A stretch of 64,000 bases of DNA from Molanna angustata (GCA_963576475.1 OY754975.1:23282707-23346706), one strand, 5' to 3'; counted from the first letter of the stretch, positions 1-12,149 are shown. Translations and numbers: made by a program. The notes: generated from the sequence alone by a model not told the origin.

Positions 1-144
1 TTTGGCTGTCGTTGGCTCATGGTCTAATATGCCAATCACGCCAAAATTATCAATGTTTTTTTTTTATTTTTATAATCTGTTCAATTACAAGAATATTGGT
101 TACGAGTAATAATAATTAAAAGAATACATAATATAAAAAACAAT

Positions 145-208
145 AAGATTCATTGGAGTCACATGGATGTATCTACTCTACTAGCCCATGGGCATATTCT
201 AGAATGTA
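145..208 (+). repeat. Dispersed repeat, copy 1
   Basis: About 60 bases, starting near TTCATTGGAGTCACATGGAT, closely match 18418-18481 in the same orientation (shared blocks CACTAGCC-like and GGGCAT). This shows a dispersed repeat family. The parent element is not recognisable. Confidence 0.5.
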
Positions 209-211
209 CAT

Positions 212-430
212 TATAATAATAATAATAATCGTTTATTTACTTTTAAAAAGATTACATAGGAACAATACTGAATGTATACAAAGAAAAAAAATATAATATT
301 TACATTTATAAATAAGTATATGGTACATGAATTCAACCATTTTTGTGGTAGTGTAATAGGTTGTGTTCCATTATTTACCTTTGTCTGCCTAATTAGGAAT
401 AATTCCTGTTTTAAGGCAGCCAATTTATTT
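212..430 (-). mobile_element. Possible LINE 3' end with (TAA)n tail
   Basis: Read on the minus strand, a non-coding stretch ends in TAAATAAACG followed by (ATT)n/(TAA)n near 214-235. This resembles the 3' tails of other LINE copies in this window. No reverse-transcriptase motif is visible, so the call rests on the tail alone. Confidence 0.3.
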
Positions 431-489
431 TTTGCTTATTTTATAGTTTTCTTCCGAAACAAATATGTAATTATAAATAGATTTTAACT

Positions 490-1463
490 ACTTTTTTAAG
501 GATAGCGTGTTTGATTTAGCTTAGAATAAAAATAGTTTTATATTTAATTATTGTATTTGATTAGTTAACTATTGTAGAGCGACGGACACATAATTTTCGC
601 AGTCTGCGTTTTTTAGTAAGAAGCCAGTGTGAAATCAGTGTATTTTTGAGTTTAGCTGGAGAAGTTTTTTTAAGCATTTGCTATTTTCGTAGAATATTAT
701 ACATTCCCTAAACAATATCATATAACTTACAATTGTTTGTAAATTTTCTTTAATATAACCATGTAAGGAAATTTGAAACTTATTAATTGATGTAGAATAT
801 TCAGTAGAATTAGTGACAAAAAAAAAATTGAAACTACTTTCGTATTCTTCTATGCTCTTATTTAACACAGTATTGATGTATATTTAATACAATGTGAACC
901 CAAATTGCACCTACCCGAATAAAAATACAATCAATTTTTATTGTCAAAATGGGCTGGTTGTTTTTTTTTGTCTTAAGATTTTTCGGGGCTCATGGGCACA
1001 CCCAATTATCTCTAGAAGCTATATCGTATCTCTGTCCAATTCATTACGGAACCTATTGGACAAAGTGTGTAAGATTTTTTTAAGCCACGCCGAAATAATA
1101 ACGTAAGTAATAACCCGACGGACCCTCCCGTAAAACCCCTGGGCACAGATGAATATTAAAAGAGGGATAAAATAGCGATTTCAGCCCTGAATATTGTATA
1201 AATTATATATTACATTTGAATATTTTGCAAAATGTTTTCGAGCGAAAAATAAGATGTTTAGGAAAATGGGTTGCTGGACATTGTTTTTGAAAAAGTTAAA
1301 TAATCATTTTTTTTATATAAATAATAGTTTTTAATATCTCAATTCCTCTTTGTTTTCAAACTAAGAAAAAAATAGCCATAAAAAAACCAGGATTCTGAGA
1401 AGAAAATCAATAATGAAGATTTTGTTGGTGACATTCTGGTTCCTTAATCATCATTTTTTTTCA
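490..1463. other. AT-rich stretch, nothing recognised
   Basis: No gene, RNA or repeat boundary could be supported. Reading frames are short and broken by frequent stops. Confidence 0.5.
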
Positions 1464-1686
1464 CACTGAAAAAAAAACTGCCTGGATTTTATCCAAACTT
1501 ATAATGTTATTAGTAACTACCTATTTATAACTGCAAGGTTTGGCTGCGTGTACAAAAAACATTTTGTTAGGTACTATAACCAAATTTTTTGTAGACACAA
1601 AATATTGTTTGGTTACTTTTGACATGAAATTTTGCAATTATTTTTTGACATAAACAGTGCAAGATGTATTATACTGTTTTTCAGTG
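1464..1686. mobile_element. Tc1/mariner-like MITE, copy C
   Basis: This stretch starts CACTGAAAAAAAAACTG and ends near TTTTTCAGTG, the same ends as 29900-30089 and 32626-32831. The interior shares the words TTTGGCTG, ACAAAA and AGTAACTAC/AGTAACAAA. A 34-bp direct duplication (CAGTGCAAGATGTATTA) sits at the right end. No transposase frame is present, so this is a non-autonomous element. Confidence 0.55.
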
Positions 1687-2349
1687 CAAGATGTATTAGG
1701 TATACTGTTTTTTCTTAACAATATTAAGTAGTTTCTTCTATATTTACAGCTCCTAAAGCAGATTTTACTGTATCTTTTATCAATAATTATTCGTCGTATG
1801 TAGGTAGTCATCAATATAGTATTAATGTATATTGCGCCATTTTTTGATACAGAATTACTTCAAAGACGCTCTTTCTTAATAATCTTGAAACAATGTAATC
1901 AATTCTCAAGTAAATAATTAAAGGTGCCAAGAATTTGAACTTTAAATATTTATCAATGGATAATTTATTCCATTTGGAATGTCCATTTACATAAATTAAA
2001 ACCACGATCATTTTAAATAGCTTCTATGGTTTTCCGCGTCCCTTAATGAAAGTAGGTACTCTGTGATTCAGACGATCTCGATGTAATAATTTGTCTTTCA
2101 AATACACTTTTTTGACATAGCTTTTTGATTTCTTAATATATAATTATGTAGTGGAATTTCGAGTGTTCGTGTATTATGATTTCTCGTCACTACTATAGAA
2201 AAGAAAAGTTATAATTAAAAACAAAATATATCACATGGCTAACGAAAATTTCAATCTATTTTTTATTGATGTTTTGGTTGTAAGGGTTTGCACACCAGTT
2301 TAGGTTTATAGGCAAGGTGATGCAAGCCTGTCGGCAGTCACCACCAGTC
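1687..2349. other. AT-rich stretch, nothing recognised
   Basis: No supported gene or repeat. It ends in a slightly GC-richer segment (about 2280-2480) that carries the perfect hairpin at 2350-2381. Confidence 0.4.
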
Positions 2350-2381
2350 ACTAGTATTACCACGATGGTGGTAATACTAGT
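2350..2381. repeat. Perfect 14-bp palindrome with 4-base loop
   Basis: The arms ACTAGTATTACCAC (2350-2363) and GTGGTAATACTAGT (2368-2381) are exact reverse complements around the loop GATG. A minus-strand frame of about 60 codons runs across it but has no ATG start and no recognised domain. Confidence 0.85.
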
Positions 2382-2679
2382 CGGATGGACGTTAAGGTAT
2401 GAAACCTGTATGTCCGCCTTTGGTTTAAATACAACCAAACGGTATCGTGTGTGCGTTTGATTGGTACGAGATAGCCGGATATAACGTAGAGATAAATCAA
2501 CGCCTACACAATACCGTATATAATTAAAAAATGAATGCAGAATAAAACTCAGGTTATTATTGTTGGACAGAGATTAAAAGATGTAATAAGAATATAACTT
2601 ACTCCTTTAATATTTCTTTTCTGTGCTTCTATGTATAATGATAAACGATTTATTTAGTGAAAATATATCAAGTACTTAC

Positions 2680-2805
2680 ATATTTCAAATTACAAATATA
2701 GATCGCGGATCTTGAACTGTGAATAGGCGACTGGGCAGCGTAAGGACGTAGCTGGAGGTCTGGCTGAAACCGAATGACTGTGAAACCGGGGGAGCTCCTT
2801 ATATA
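2680..2805 (-). promoter_or_regulatory. Candidate TATA/Inr promoter with short first exon
   Basis: On the minus strand, TATATAA (2805-2799) lies exactly 30 bases upstream of the A of TCATTC (A at 2775), an arthropod initiator match. About 96 bases further on is a strong splice-donor match, GTAAGTACT, whose first base is at 2679. The implied exon 2775-2680 has no ATG, so it would be 5' untranslated. The area is GC-richer than its surroundings, and upstream (2810-2920) it carries imperfect GTAGCGCAGT-like direct repeats. It could instead be the promoter of a solo LTR. No matching downstream exon was found. Confidence 0.35.
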
Positions 2806-2959
2806 CCGACTCTGTCGTAGCTCGGTGAGCGTTTGTGGTAGCTCGCTGCTCGCGTGTAGCGCAGTGCTTCGTAGCGCAGTACATCAGGCGTAGCGGCGTA
2901 ACGCTTCACACCGATGTGGCGCAATGACTGTTGCTCCACAATATCAAGCGTACCATGGA

Positions 2960-3639
2960 ATTTCCTGAGGTTCTAACGAAAAGTTCAATGTATTTCATTT
3001 TGAATCATTATGTGTAATGTGCATTGGAGATGATTAGTTTTCCATAGACCTCTGTCGATTGATTATTTCTCTACGTTTTCGTCTGTGAAAAATTTAAACA
3101 TACTCTCAATGTTTTGGAACAATTTGTATTTTATTTTTTTCCAAAAGTATGGTAAGCAAGTCTCGTAGATACGAAATACCGACTGCGCCATGTGGAATCT
3201 CTCTATATATCTCAAGAGAGACTTCTTTTTCCTTGTCGTCGAAATCTGGGATTTTACTAAATTACAATATATTTACAACACATTAAATATAATATATACA
3301 ATTTACAAGTAGACTCAGAATTGATACTGTTTAACAGAGGTATGTTCCTAGAATCAGTGCTATATTAAATTTTCATTCATTACCTAAACTTTTTATTGTT
3401 CCCATTCAATAAATAAGTTTTCAATACAATAATAAGCCTTTCACTAAATAATAATTATTTTATTTAATTATCATTATCATAGCAACACTAATGAACCACT
3501 GACATCTATATATCATCTTCCTAAGCTTTTACACTTTAAGAAAGAAGAACCTGTGGCACGGTTCTGATCCTAGCTATAAGCCACAACCCAACCTCCACAG
3601 ATGTCACTGCTATACATTTCATTGTTTTTAATTTTATAT
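2960..3639. other. AT-rich stretch, nothing recognised
   Basis: No coding frame, RNA or repeat boundary could be supported. Confidence 0.4.
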
Positions 3640-3815
3640 TCATTCATTCATACCATCACAATGTGGGGTAACCAGCGAAAGGTGTGCGGGTGTGCAGTAT
3701 AAAAGGGAGAACAACACATCTATGTATACCCAAACACCAGTCTCGTTTCACCAAAAAAGGCACTACATTCAGAATGGGTGGTGAACCTCATTGCTGAACT
3801 ATGTGAGATGTTATT
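3640..3815 (-). mobile_element. LINE-derived 3' end, ACACC..CACATTGTG family
   Basis: The minus strand ends TACCCCACATTGTGATGGTATGAATGAATG. The core CACATTGTG...GATGGTATG also occurs at 22225-22505 and 24040-24165 (minus) and at 26640-26750 and 40115-40215 (plus). The (ATGA)n-type tail suggests retroposition. The proximal part (GGGTGGTGAACCTCATTGCTG) matches the 22.4-kb copy closely. Confidence 0.6.
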
Positions 3816-4264
3816 GTTGCCTGTTGTATTTTCGATTACCCGGCTCTTACGGGACACTCAAAAACAAGGATTTCATATATAAAAAATTTAAAAATTTTAT
3901 ATATAATTAATATATTAACATATTTTACAGTACCTATACAATAAGAATAGGTTTTGATACTTTGCAAGAAGATAAATTTGTAGGTATATTTATTCGTTGT
4001 GGTACTCGTTTAAATACATTTTCACTTAACGGGTCCTGATAGACCTTGCTACTCCAGTAGAAGACGACGGATATAGCCTTGGCGCTTGATTTAGATCTTT
4101 TTTTATTATAATTATTATTATTTTTATTTATTCATTTACTTTTTCAAAATTAGAATTCTTATAAGAACAGTACCTACAGTAATTACCTACATAACATAAT
4201 TTCTTAATTTTACATTTCGTATAAAGTAATACTAGTGGTACTAGGCGGAGTTTTAAACATTTTT
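3816..4264. other. AT-rich stretch, nothing recognised
   Basis: Nothing could be supported beyond a short GC-richer patch near 4030-4090 without features. Confidence 0.4.
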
Positions 4265-4440
4265 TCTTTGTAAATATTTATTTATTTATATATTTTAACA
4301 GTAAAAATGCAAGTACAAAAAAAAAAGAAAAGAAACTAAGAAGTCAACAAAACATAATACATAGTAACTTCCTCCTCTCTTTTTTATTCATCATAACCTC
4401 ACCTAAACGGCTACGCATGTCTTAAGGTGAGGCTATTCAA
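4265..4440 (-). mobile_element. LINE 3' end with terminal hairpin
   Basis: On the minus strand an 8-bp hairpin stem (4397-4404 CCTCACCT with 4425-4432 AGGTGAGG) lies upstream of an A-rich stretch and a TAAATAAATAAA-type tail near 4275. This is the 3' architecture shared by other LINE ends in this window. No coding remnant is left. Confidence 0.4.
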
Positions 4441-4637
4441 ACAATACAATAATATTATACATATATACATGCACACATGCATATATACACATACATATAT
4501 GCACATACAAACGCACACATCAAAACAATAACACCATAAACATCAACCACATGATCAACAATAAACAAAAAAAAAACAATAATAACAATACGAAAAAAAT
4601 ATAATAATACACTTCCATAAAAATAACATATAGAAAG

Positions 4638-5089
<452 letters not shown>

Positions 5090-5099
5090 CACCAATGAC

Positions 5100-5436
5100 A
5101 CACCCACCAGTGACACATATATACACACTTATCTACATGTAGGTACATGCACACACGCAGCCATGGATACATACATACATACACATGCCCACATGTACGC
5201 ATGTAGGGGAGAATAATATAATCTAATATATTCTAAGTACAAAGTTGTCATTTATATTCTTATGTTATAGTAAGTTGTAATAATATTGTCTCTGTAGGAC
5301 TATAGTTACACAAACTTTTACAGTATAATACGAGTACATTGGACATTTATACAAACTTATGCATAATAATACATTGGACATTTATACAGACTTATACAGA
5401 ATAATACATTTGACATTATTTGCTACTACCACCACC
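5100..5436. other. Microsatellite flank and AT-rich sequence
   Basis: CATA/CACA-rich flank, then a short direct repeat of the phrase ATAATACATTGGACATTTATAC (two near copies between 5330 and 5410). No gene. Confidence 0.5.
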
Positions 5437-5482
5437 GCCCGCTCTGCATATGGGGACTGTAAACGGCCCCTTAACAAAACGA
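5437..5482 (+). repeat. Dispersed repeat (CCGCCCGCTCTGCATA type)
   Basis: About 46 bases containing CCCGCTCTGCATATGG and CGGCCCCTT match 33340-33393 in the same orientation. The parent is probably a retroelement but is not identified. Confidence 0.5.
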
Positions 5483-6092
5483 CAGTATATTATATTCTCG
5501 AACGTTTTTTAAGCCTATGTTTGTTTAGTCAATTGCAGCAAGTTTGGTTGTAATTTTACGTATCTTCACCGTAATCATATTGAAGTACAGCGAGAGAGAC
5601 TCAGTTTTAAATAACCATACATATTTCCCAGTTTGTCTCCGATCGTCGGTCGAATAGCATGAAAATTGAAGTGGCAATACAGCCGATGGCCAAAACCCAT
5701 GAAATGTTTTATTTTTTCCCCATAAAGGATTGGTTTAGCTTCCTGCGGAGTCCCGGCTATTGTCGGGAATAATAAAAACTACACATAAAAGAGGAAGTGG
5801 TTTAAATGTTCCATAAAACGGTCGGCCATTACACTAGATAACACTTCTTCTACCCTCTGTGTGGTGTGGTTAGATACCACAAACACTTTTTATGTAATTG
5901 TCGCACCTCGCTCCTTGCCCTTATCTCGATCTATATCTAACGTACCTACACACAATATTGACTTACTTTGTTGGAAAATCACAGTTGCTTGTTAAGTTAC
6001 CAGTGATGAAAATATATTTTTTTGTTGTTTCATCGGGATTTAAATTATTTTCACAAGTACAAAATCATGATTTTATGCTGTTGCACTCTTAG
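5483..6092. other. Unassigned sequence
   Basis: Contains a moderately GC-rich segment (5640-5880) without a sustained frame or RNA signature. Confidence 0.4.
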
Positions 6093-6420
6093 GCTGGGTT
6101 ATTTCAACAAAACTAACGGTAATAGTAGGTATAGTTAAAATGCTTTGATTTCGTGATATAGTTCAAAATTGCATCGTTTGACGGCGTTAGATTTCAATGA
6201 AACAACCAACTATACTTTTACGTTAATCTTTGTTCGAGAAACACAGCCTTAGGTTGTATTTCTAGATTATAGTTCAAATACTTTGATTTCAGAAAATTAT
6301 TCAATACTTTTGGTTGTTTCGTTGAAATCTAATGCCTTCAAACGACGCAATTTTAAACAATTTTATGAAATCAAAGTATTTTAACTATACCATTACTGAT
6401 ATTTTTTGAAACAACCCAGC
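6093..6420. mobile_element. Foldback MITE with ~110-bp inverted arms
   Basis: Left arm 6093-6208 and right arm 6311-6420 are imperfect reverse complements along their whole length. Ends are GCTGGGTTATTTCAA and TTGAAACAACCCAGC. Shared interior words include TATAGTTAAAAT, CTTTGATTTC and ATTAGATTTCAA. The 102-base centre repeats part of the arm (ATAGTTCAAATACTTTGATT). There is no coding capacity. A target duplication is not clear (TTA near both ends). Confidence 0.8.
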
Positions 6421-8048
6421 ATTATTCTTTTATCAAATAAGTTTTATCAAAAACTGAGATATAAAACCAATGATATATAAAAGTAATAGATATTACTAGT
6501 CTTTAAATTCGGTAAACAAAAGTAAATCGCATACCTCACTTATTCTTACCGCACTATAGTTACACGCAAGATTTTGTAGTGCTCGGACGTATTGTCGAAG
6601 TAAAATGCCATCTTGTGTAATGAAAACATGTAGAAATTAAACTAGAGCTGTGAAGGACCGACCAGATATATCATTAATTTCATGCTGCATATATTTATTC
6701 GATAGCTTATATATTTTTAGGGGTTTACCAATTATTTAGGGTTGATTTAATGTTGTCTTTGTATTTATCAGAAGGTAATAATAATTATCAGAAGGTTTTT
6801 TAATGCGTATTCAAAATATTGTAATTAATCTTTTAATCAAGTAACCCACTAAATATTTATTAATATAATAATGCCATAAGGGAATGATTAGTCTTGAGAA
6901 TTAAAGATTTAACTTACTTTGCAATACACTGTTTATTCACAAACAACAATCTTTGATTTACTTAATTAATTAACAATAAGATTTATAAATTCACACGGCT
7001 GATAAAATATCGATTGACGCGTTACGTTGACAGTTCGAGAGAGCAATGGCGGGCGAATGAAAATACGACTATTTATATTTTTATGATTATTCTGAAATCT
7101 TCCATAGATGAGTGTTGCCAAGTTTTTATATTTTAATAAATCACCACATATTTATATGGATTTTTCGATAGTTATTTTTATTTTGAATAAATGAGAGAGT
7201 AGTTAAGTCATATTCGTTTGTAGATATCCAGAGGGATTCTGTTGTTGTGTTCGCTTTTTCGACACAGCTTTAAATTAATATATGTTTGTCTCTTTCACAG
7301 TCATTACTTGGTGTGAGAGATAATTATAATGTGATTGCACTGGAGATAAAGTTAAAATATGTGTGCAGTGTGTGTCTATTATTGTACTATCTCTTTCTCA
7401 CTTAATGTTTTTTGTCGTGTGTGCTCTTTCTTGGTGATATTGTAAGAATTCGTTTTTCTGAACCATTTTTGAAGAGCGTTTTCTTCTCATATAACGTGTC
7501 TATATTATATAAATTCTTGTGTTTTGTAAGGCGCTGTTGAATGATTCAAGTTCACTACAAATCGATCAAAATTATTTCAAATAAAAAAAAAAGTTTTGAA
7601 TTGTGAATCGCCTACACAAATACTAAGGAGGGGGGGGGGGAAGCACCCATCAGCGGTTTGTCGGTACATGATCAAAGTCTGAACGGCAGGTCACGTTTGA
7701 GGTTGTCGTCTTGGTGGAAATATGCTTAAAATTAGTCCTTGTGTTGTCCGACGTGCAACCTCCCCGTCTTAAAGTCCTATCGTTCCCAATGGAGTGTGGT
7801 AAGAGACTGCAAAAACAAACTCAAATGATGGTCATAGTGCTCGTAGCATTATATGTATCAATTAATTTAACTTAGTTATAAATAAAAAGTGCAAAACTTA
7901 ATTTTAATCATTAAAAATATATTTCATCATCGATAAATGAGTGTTTTTTTTCTTTCCTCAGGAAAGTTCCCATTATGTTTACTTTAAGTCTAAATATTGT
8001 ACATTTACATAGTTTTGTATACTTTGTGTCCTCCCGAGGAAGGAAAAT
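6421..8048. other. AT-rich stretch with a G-run
   Basis: No gene supported. Notable points are a run of 10 or more G at about 7627-7640, followed by a GC-richer 130-base segment (7640-7800), and a pyrimidine/TG-rich stretch at 7290-7440. Confidence 0.4.
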
Positions 8049-8987
8049 CAGCAGGCCAAGTCAGTAAAAAAGTCGAGATCCGATAACGTCTAGCCGCTCT
8101 TCTCGCCTATATTTACGCACGTGACGACAATTCGTAGTCACTAAGCGCTGTCGAGTTCGTAAATGCACTTATTAGTACTCTCGCCGTTAGGCTGGCTTGC
8201 GGTACATTTTTGAATTATCATTTATGGCAATACACAATATTTTCCCCATGATTTGAATAAATGTCAAATTTGTTAAATAAATATCATATGGTCATATTTT
8301 AAAGCACGAAAGCAAGTTATAATACGATTAAATTAAGTTTCTTTTGTGTTTATTGAATGTTTTGAGAGTAATTTTAAAAGTTGTTTTTAAAATAACTATT
8401 ATTAGGTACTATATTTCGATCAATTTATCAAGTGTGATGACAGCAGCGTGTTATTATTTTTTTTACTAAAACTACGCCGAATTTTCTTTTATTAAGTGTT
8501 ATAATACATATGTGATAAGTTAAAATACATATGTATGTGATAACAAGAATACTTTCTCAAAATCAAAAATTATTTCAAATCTATACCTACGGAAAATATT
8601 TACGGACGCATATTTCCAATAAATATATACCTAACCATATAAAACTCTTGTTACGCGGTAATTAGCAATAGGTACATGAATTACGCGGAATATTTCAGGG
8701 TTTTGAAGAATCTCTTAAACGGCGTCGTTTAACCCGTTCATATAATTATTCTCAAAATAAATATGAAATTCGGCATTGTTCGCGTAAAAAACGACATTTA
8801 ATTCAACGTGGCGGCGTTAGGTCTTGTCTCTCGACTCGATGTCGACCCAATCTCGCCGTCAAATAAGTGGGCGAGAACGTTTCGACCCGTTATCTGCTTA
8901 GTGACTACCAAAACTGTCAAAATATCGACTAGTCGAGATAATCTCGACATTTATCGGTCGATATCTACTTACAGACTTAGCCTGCTG
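8049..8987. mobile_element. Inverted-repeat DNA element, unclassified
   Basis: Left end CAGCAGGCCAAGTCAGTAA and right end TTACAGACTTAGCCTGCTG are reverse complements with three mismatches. Inside the ends, TAGTCACTAAG and GTCGAG blocks recur in inverted orientation. The terminal 120-190 bases are GC-richer than the AT-rich interior. No transposase frame or clean target duplication was seen. Confidence 0.5.
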
Positions 8988-9529
8988 TTCCCGTAACACT
9001 TAGATGAGTTTTTATTCAATCGAATAAAAGTTATAATTTTAGTGGTGTACAAAAAGTTGTGTTTTATTTAATTTAATTAAAAATAAATTTATTTATATTT
9101 TTAGCTAGATATTTTTTCTTTTTTTTTTCATAAACGTATGTAAACAAATGAAATTACTAACCTCACTAGATATATTATTTGTATTTAAAAACCTTTAAAT
9201 ATATGCATGAGTACATGAAATATTAATAGATATTTATATTGTATATCTTCTTGTACGTATCTTTGTAAGAAATAAATTCAAATTTTCATTAATATAAATA
9301 AATGGCTAAGCATAATCCAACACAAGCTAAATAGCTCGGTAATGAAAACGGAAATTTGATAGCGTTTTTGTAGGAAAATCTGAGAGGCTATCTGAGAAAA
9401 AGGATACCCTAAATAATTTTATATCTATTCACTGCCTTATTTCGTTCTCTCAACTCCATTATTTGTGAATTTTTATTTTATTTCTTCAATGACATTTTTC
9501 AATACGACTTGATCATTTGAAGTGTAGAT
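8988..9529. other. AT-rich stretch, nothing recognised
   Basis: No gene, RNA or repeat boundary supported. Confidence 0.4.
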
Positions 9530-9845
9530 TTATTTATTTTATTTATCTTATGGTCACAAAGTTAGTATATCACAACAATATGTCGCACTGTAGTGCCCGT
9601 CAAAAGTTAAAAAATAAAATCTAAGTTTTCTAAATAATTGGCCGCTGCTTCACTCAGGACCATAAATTCCGAGGGGTCCCCCCCAAAGGCTCTTAAAGCA
9701 CACTCAGACACCACATGGCTCACAGTCTGCCTCTCCGCACCGCAGTCACACTCAGGAGAGTCCCGCCATCCACACTTGAAGGAGAAGTCGGCACATCTGC
9801 CGTGTCCAGTCCGCACTCGGTTAAGTGTAGATTGCTTTCACTGAA
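9530..9845 (-). mobile_element. LINE 3' fragment, Cys/His-containing C-terminus
   Basis: The minus strand encodes about 75 residues reading RTGHGRCADFSFK, then SPECDCGAERQTVSHVV. This is the C-terminal zinc-finger-like region (C-x-C-x8-H) found after reverse transcriptase in Jockey/I/R1-type LINEs. The frame ends at about 9607 and is followed by a short 3' UTR and a TAAATAAAATAAATAAA tail near 9532-9552. The copy is strongly 5'-truncated. Confidence 0.75.
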
Positions 9846-10114
9846 AAAAAGTTGGTACCAAAGACCAATTATCTATAGACAAGAAACAAAATTTCTCCGT
9901 ACACACCGCGTGACTGTGCCAGCAAAATATGGTGGCAATCAATATTTGTACTTATTTGAATACTTTCGTAATGAAAATTGAAACAGCACTATTGTCAAAT
10001 AGTACGTTGTAAACAAATTAATTGAAATTTCGAAAACCAAATACTTTCTTTGCTATACATCTAATGTATATATATATTTTTTTAATAAAATATCCGTATA
10101 TAATAAAATATCGA

Positions 10115-10404
10115 GCGGTGATAGCCCAGCGGTTAGGTTGTCGCCTCACATGCGTGAGGTCGACGGTTCGAATCCGGGCGGGGCACGCACCTCTGGATTT
10201 TCTAAAAATCTATGTGCGGATTTATATCACCAGCTATGTGTAGCCATGATCCAATTTGTCTGGTTTCCCTTTCTAAGGGTTGCAAAGGTCAGATGGCAGT
10301 CGCTTCAATGTAATAACCAGACTCGCCAATTCCAGGATCATGGTCAAAGCGTACCCCGATAGAAACGGGACCAAACCGCTAAGGGGAAAGAAGGAAAGAA
10401 GAAG
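10115..10404 (+). mobile_element. tRNA-derived SINE with target duplication
   Basis: The head has an A-box-like GATAGCCCAGCGGTTAGG and a B box GGTTCGAATCC (10165-10175), the internal RNA polymerase III promoter. A non-tRNA body and an A/G-rich 3' end (GGAAAGAAGGAAAGAAGAAG) follow. The right flank ATCCGTATATCG (10405-10416) matches the left flank (10092-10114) apart from about 10 extra bases in the left copy, supporting a 12-bp target duplication later altered by an indel. Confidence 0.8.
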
Positions 10405-11034
10405 ATCCGTATATCGTCCGCCAACAAAGTAAATGAACTAATTTTAGTGATAAAAATTACCTTCTTTTCACCACGAAAATCAGTTGAAAATGAATTGTAA
10501 TAAATATGTATTTTTTTTATAATGACATTTTCAATGTAACATATAGTTAACCAACGAAACCCTCAGGGTTTATGTGAGATTGACGAGTTTAGTATTTGCT
10601 AATTTTAATATACATACCTAATACGATGCAGGTTCCAACCTACGTCAGCTGAGCAACTCAAAGAGCATGCTTTAGAGCACATAGCTGTCGTCATCGAACT
10701 TCATCATGTACTTTTATAAGTGGGTAAAATATTTTGGCCATGAAGTGTACACATGCAAGAGCTCATCATTCATATTATTTAATATTTTTGGCAGGAGATA
10801 TTCCCATGTTCTCATACCATACCTATGCATTATTTTACACAGGTAAAATATATTTCTTTAAGTAGTTTAACTGTCGAAGGTTTTATCTATGTGAGATAAC
10901 TTTTAATTAATCAATATTATCATTGTTCGTCTTTTAAGATGGCAATTTTTATTTTATCATATATAGCTAATACATTACAGTATTGATACATCTAAAAACA
11001 AAAAAACATGCCTATCATCTTTTTGTCTGCCGAG
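10405..11034. other. AT-rich stretch, nothing recognised
   Basis: No supported gene or repeat. Confidence 0.4.
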
Positions 11035-11385
11035 AAAGGAGCAAGTTTTCAGCTCTTCTTTTCAAGTACAATGAGCTAGACTATGGAATGGCCTAAGTGA
11101 TGAAGTAACGTCATCTCAATCCATTCAAATATTTAAACTTTATCTGTCAAATAGTTCCTGAATTTCTTCTATATCCTTCTGTAACCTTCTTCTTTTCCTC
11201 ATTGCTATTGTTTTTATTCTTTTTTTTACTTTCTTTACTCCTCTTTTTTTATCAATTTATTTCTCACTAAATACCAATTTAATTTTAGAGACTTCACGTT
11301 GCTCGGGTTAGTTGGAAGAAATTGCCTCATGGCAATAAATCCGCCTTTGTACATAAATTATATAAATAAATAAATAAATTCGTAA
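11035..11385 (+). mobile_element. LINE 3' end with ATTGCC hairpin and ATAAA tail
   Basis: The last codons of a reverse-transcriptase ORF are visible (TRLWNGLSDEV...FKLYLSNSS, stop). A pyrimidine-rich 3' UTR follows, then the hairpin ATTGCC-TCAT-GGCAAT (11321-11336) and an AAATAAATAAATAAA tail. This copy links the dispersed ATTGCC hairpin repeat to a LINE. The same hairpin occurs at 28868, 36412 and 62950 (minus) and 39964 (plus). Confidence 0.75.
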
Positions 11386-12149
11386 AGGTAAAGCTTCCTG
11401 GTATATTTAATAAAAATGGTCTATCAATCAATCGTTTTGATAAATTCCTAGGTATTCATGAAATTGTATGGAGTATTTACGGTTTCGTACTTCCATTCTA
11501 CTTTAATACAAAACAAAATAAAATAAAAACACAGCTTTTGTGTGTGTTTTTCTATAATGCTCCATTGCACATTGTCTCCCGGTCCCCGGACTCCCATTGT
11601 ACGGCCTTCCAATAGTAGACTCTGCTTACTTACTTTACTTATCCTGAGACTTTCATCTCTTGAAATACATCTCAGATTTATGTACATTTTTGTACCGGTA
11701 TTGTAGCGAAATAGTGCACTCTATACGAACAATCAGAATTGTCCTCTATTTGCATACCCTTATTCTCCTTGGTAGGTAGATTTTATTATTTCATCTACTA
11801 TTAGTCGTTGATTTTCGTCATGAGACCTTCTTCTATTTACGAGCTCTTTGTGTTCGATATCTCCGATCCGAGTATTAGCTTCATAGATTGCAACTGGTGT
11901 TTAACGCTGCTACGAGGCTTATCTATAGGACTGACAAAAGATACTGCATATCCAGAACGAGTTGTCTATAAAATGTGCTCTGCACTACATTCAAGAACTT
12001 TGTCAAAAGACTGTGGGCCATCGCAAAAACGCTTTATATTTTGATATTGTGCTGTTTTGATTTGCCGTCATACATCTTTCTATTATTTCATTCCGTTTAT
12101 TAATTTTATAAGATCTCTTATTTCATATTTCTTGAAATTCATTTAGGAT
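11386..12149. other. Unassigned sequence
   Basis: Short frames only. Around 11810-12040 is a GC-moderate segment open for about 78 codons on the plus strand without recognisable motifs. Confidence 0.4.

Noticed and set aside
10111..10185. A functional tRNA gene
   Set aside because: Only A- and B-box-like parts are tRNA-like. The acceptor stem does not close, and a SINE body with a target duplication follows.
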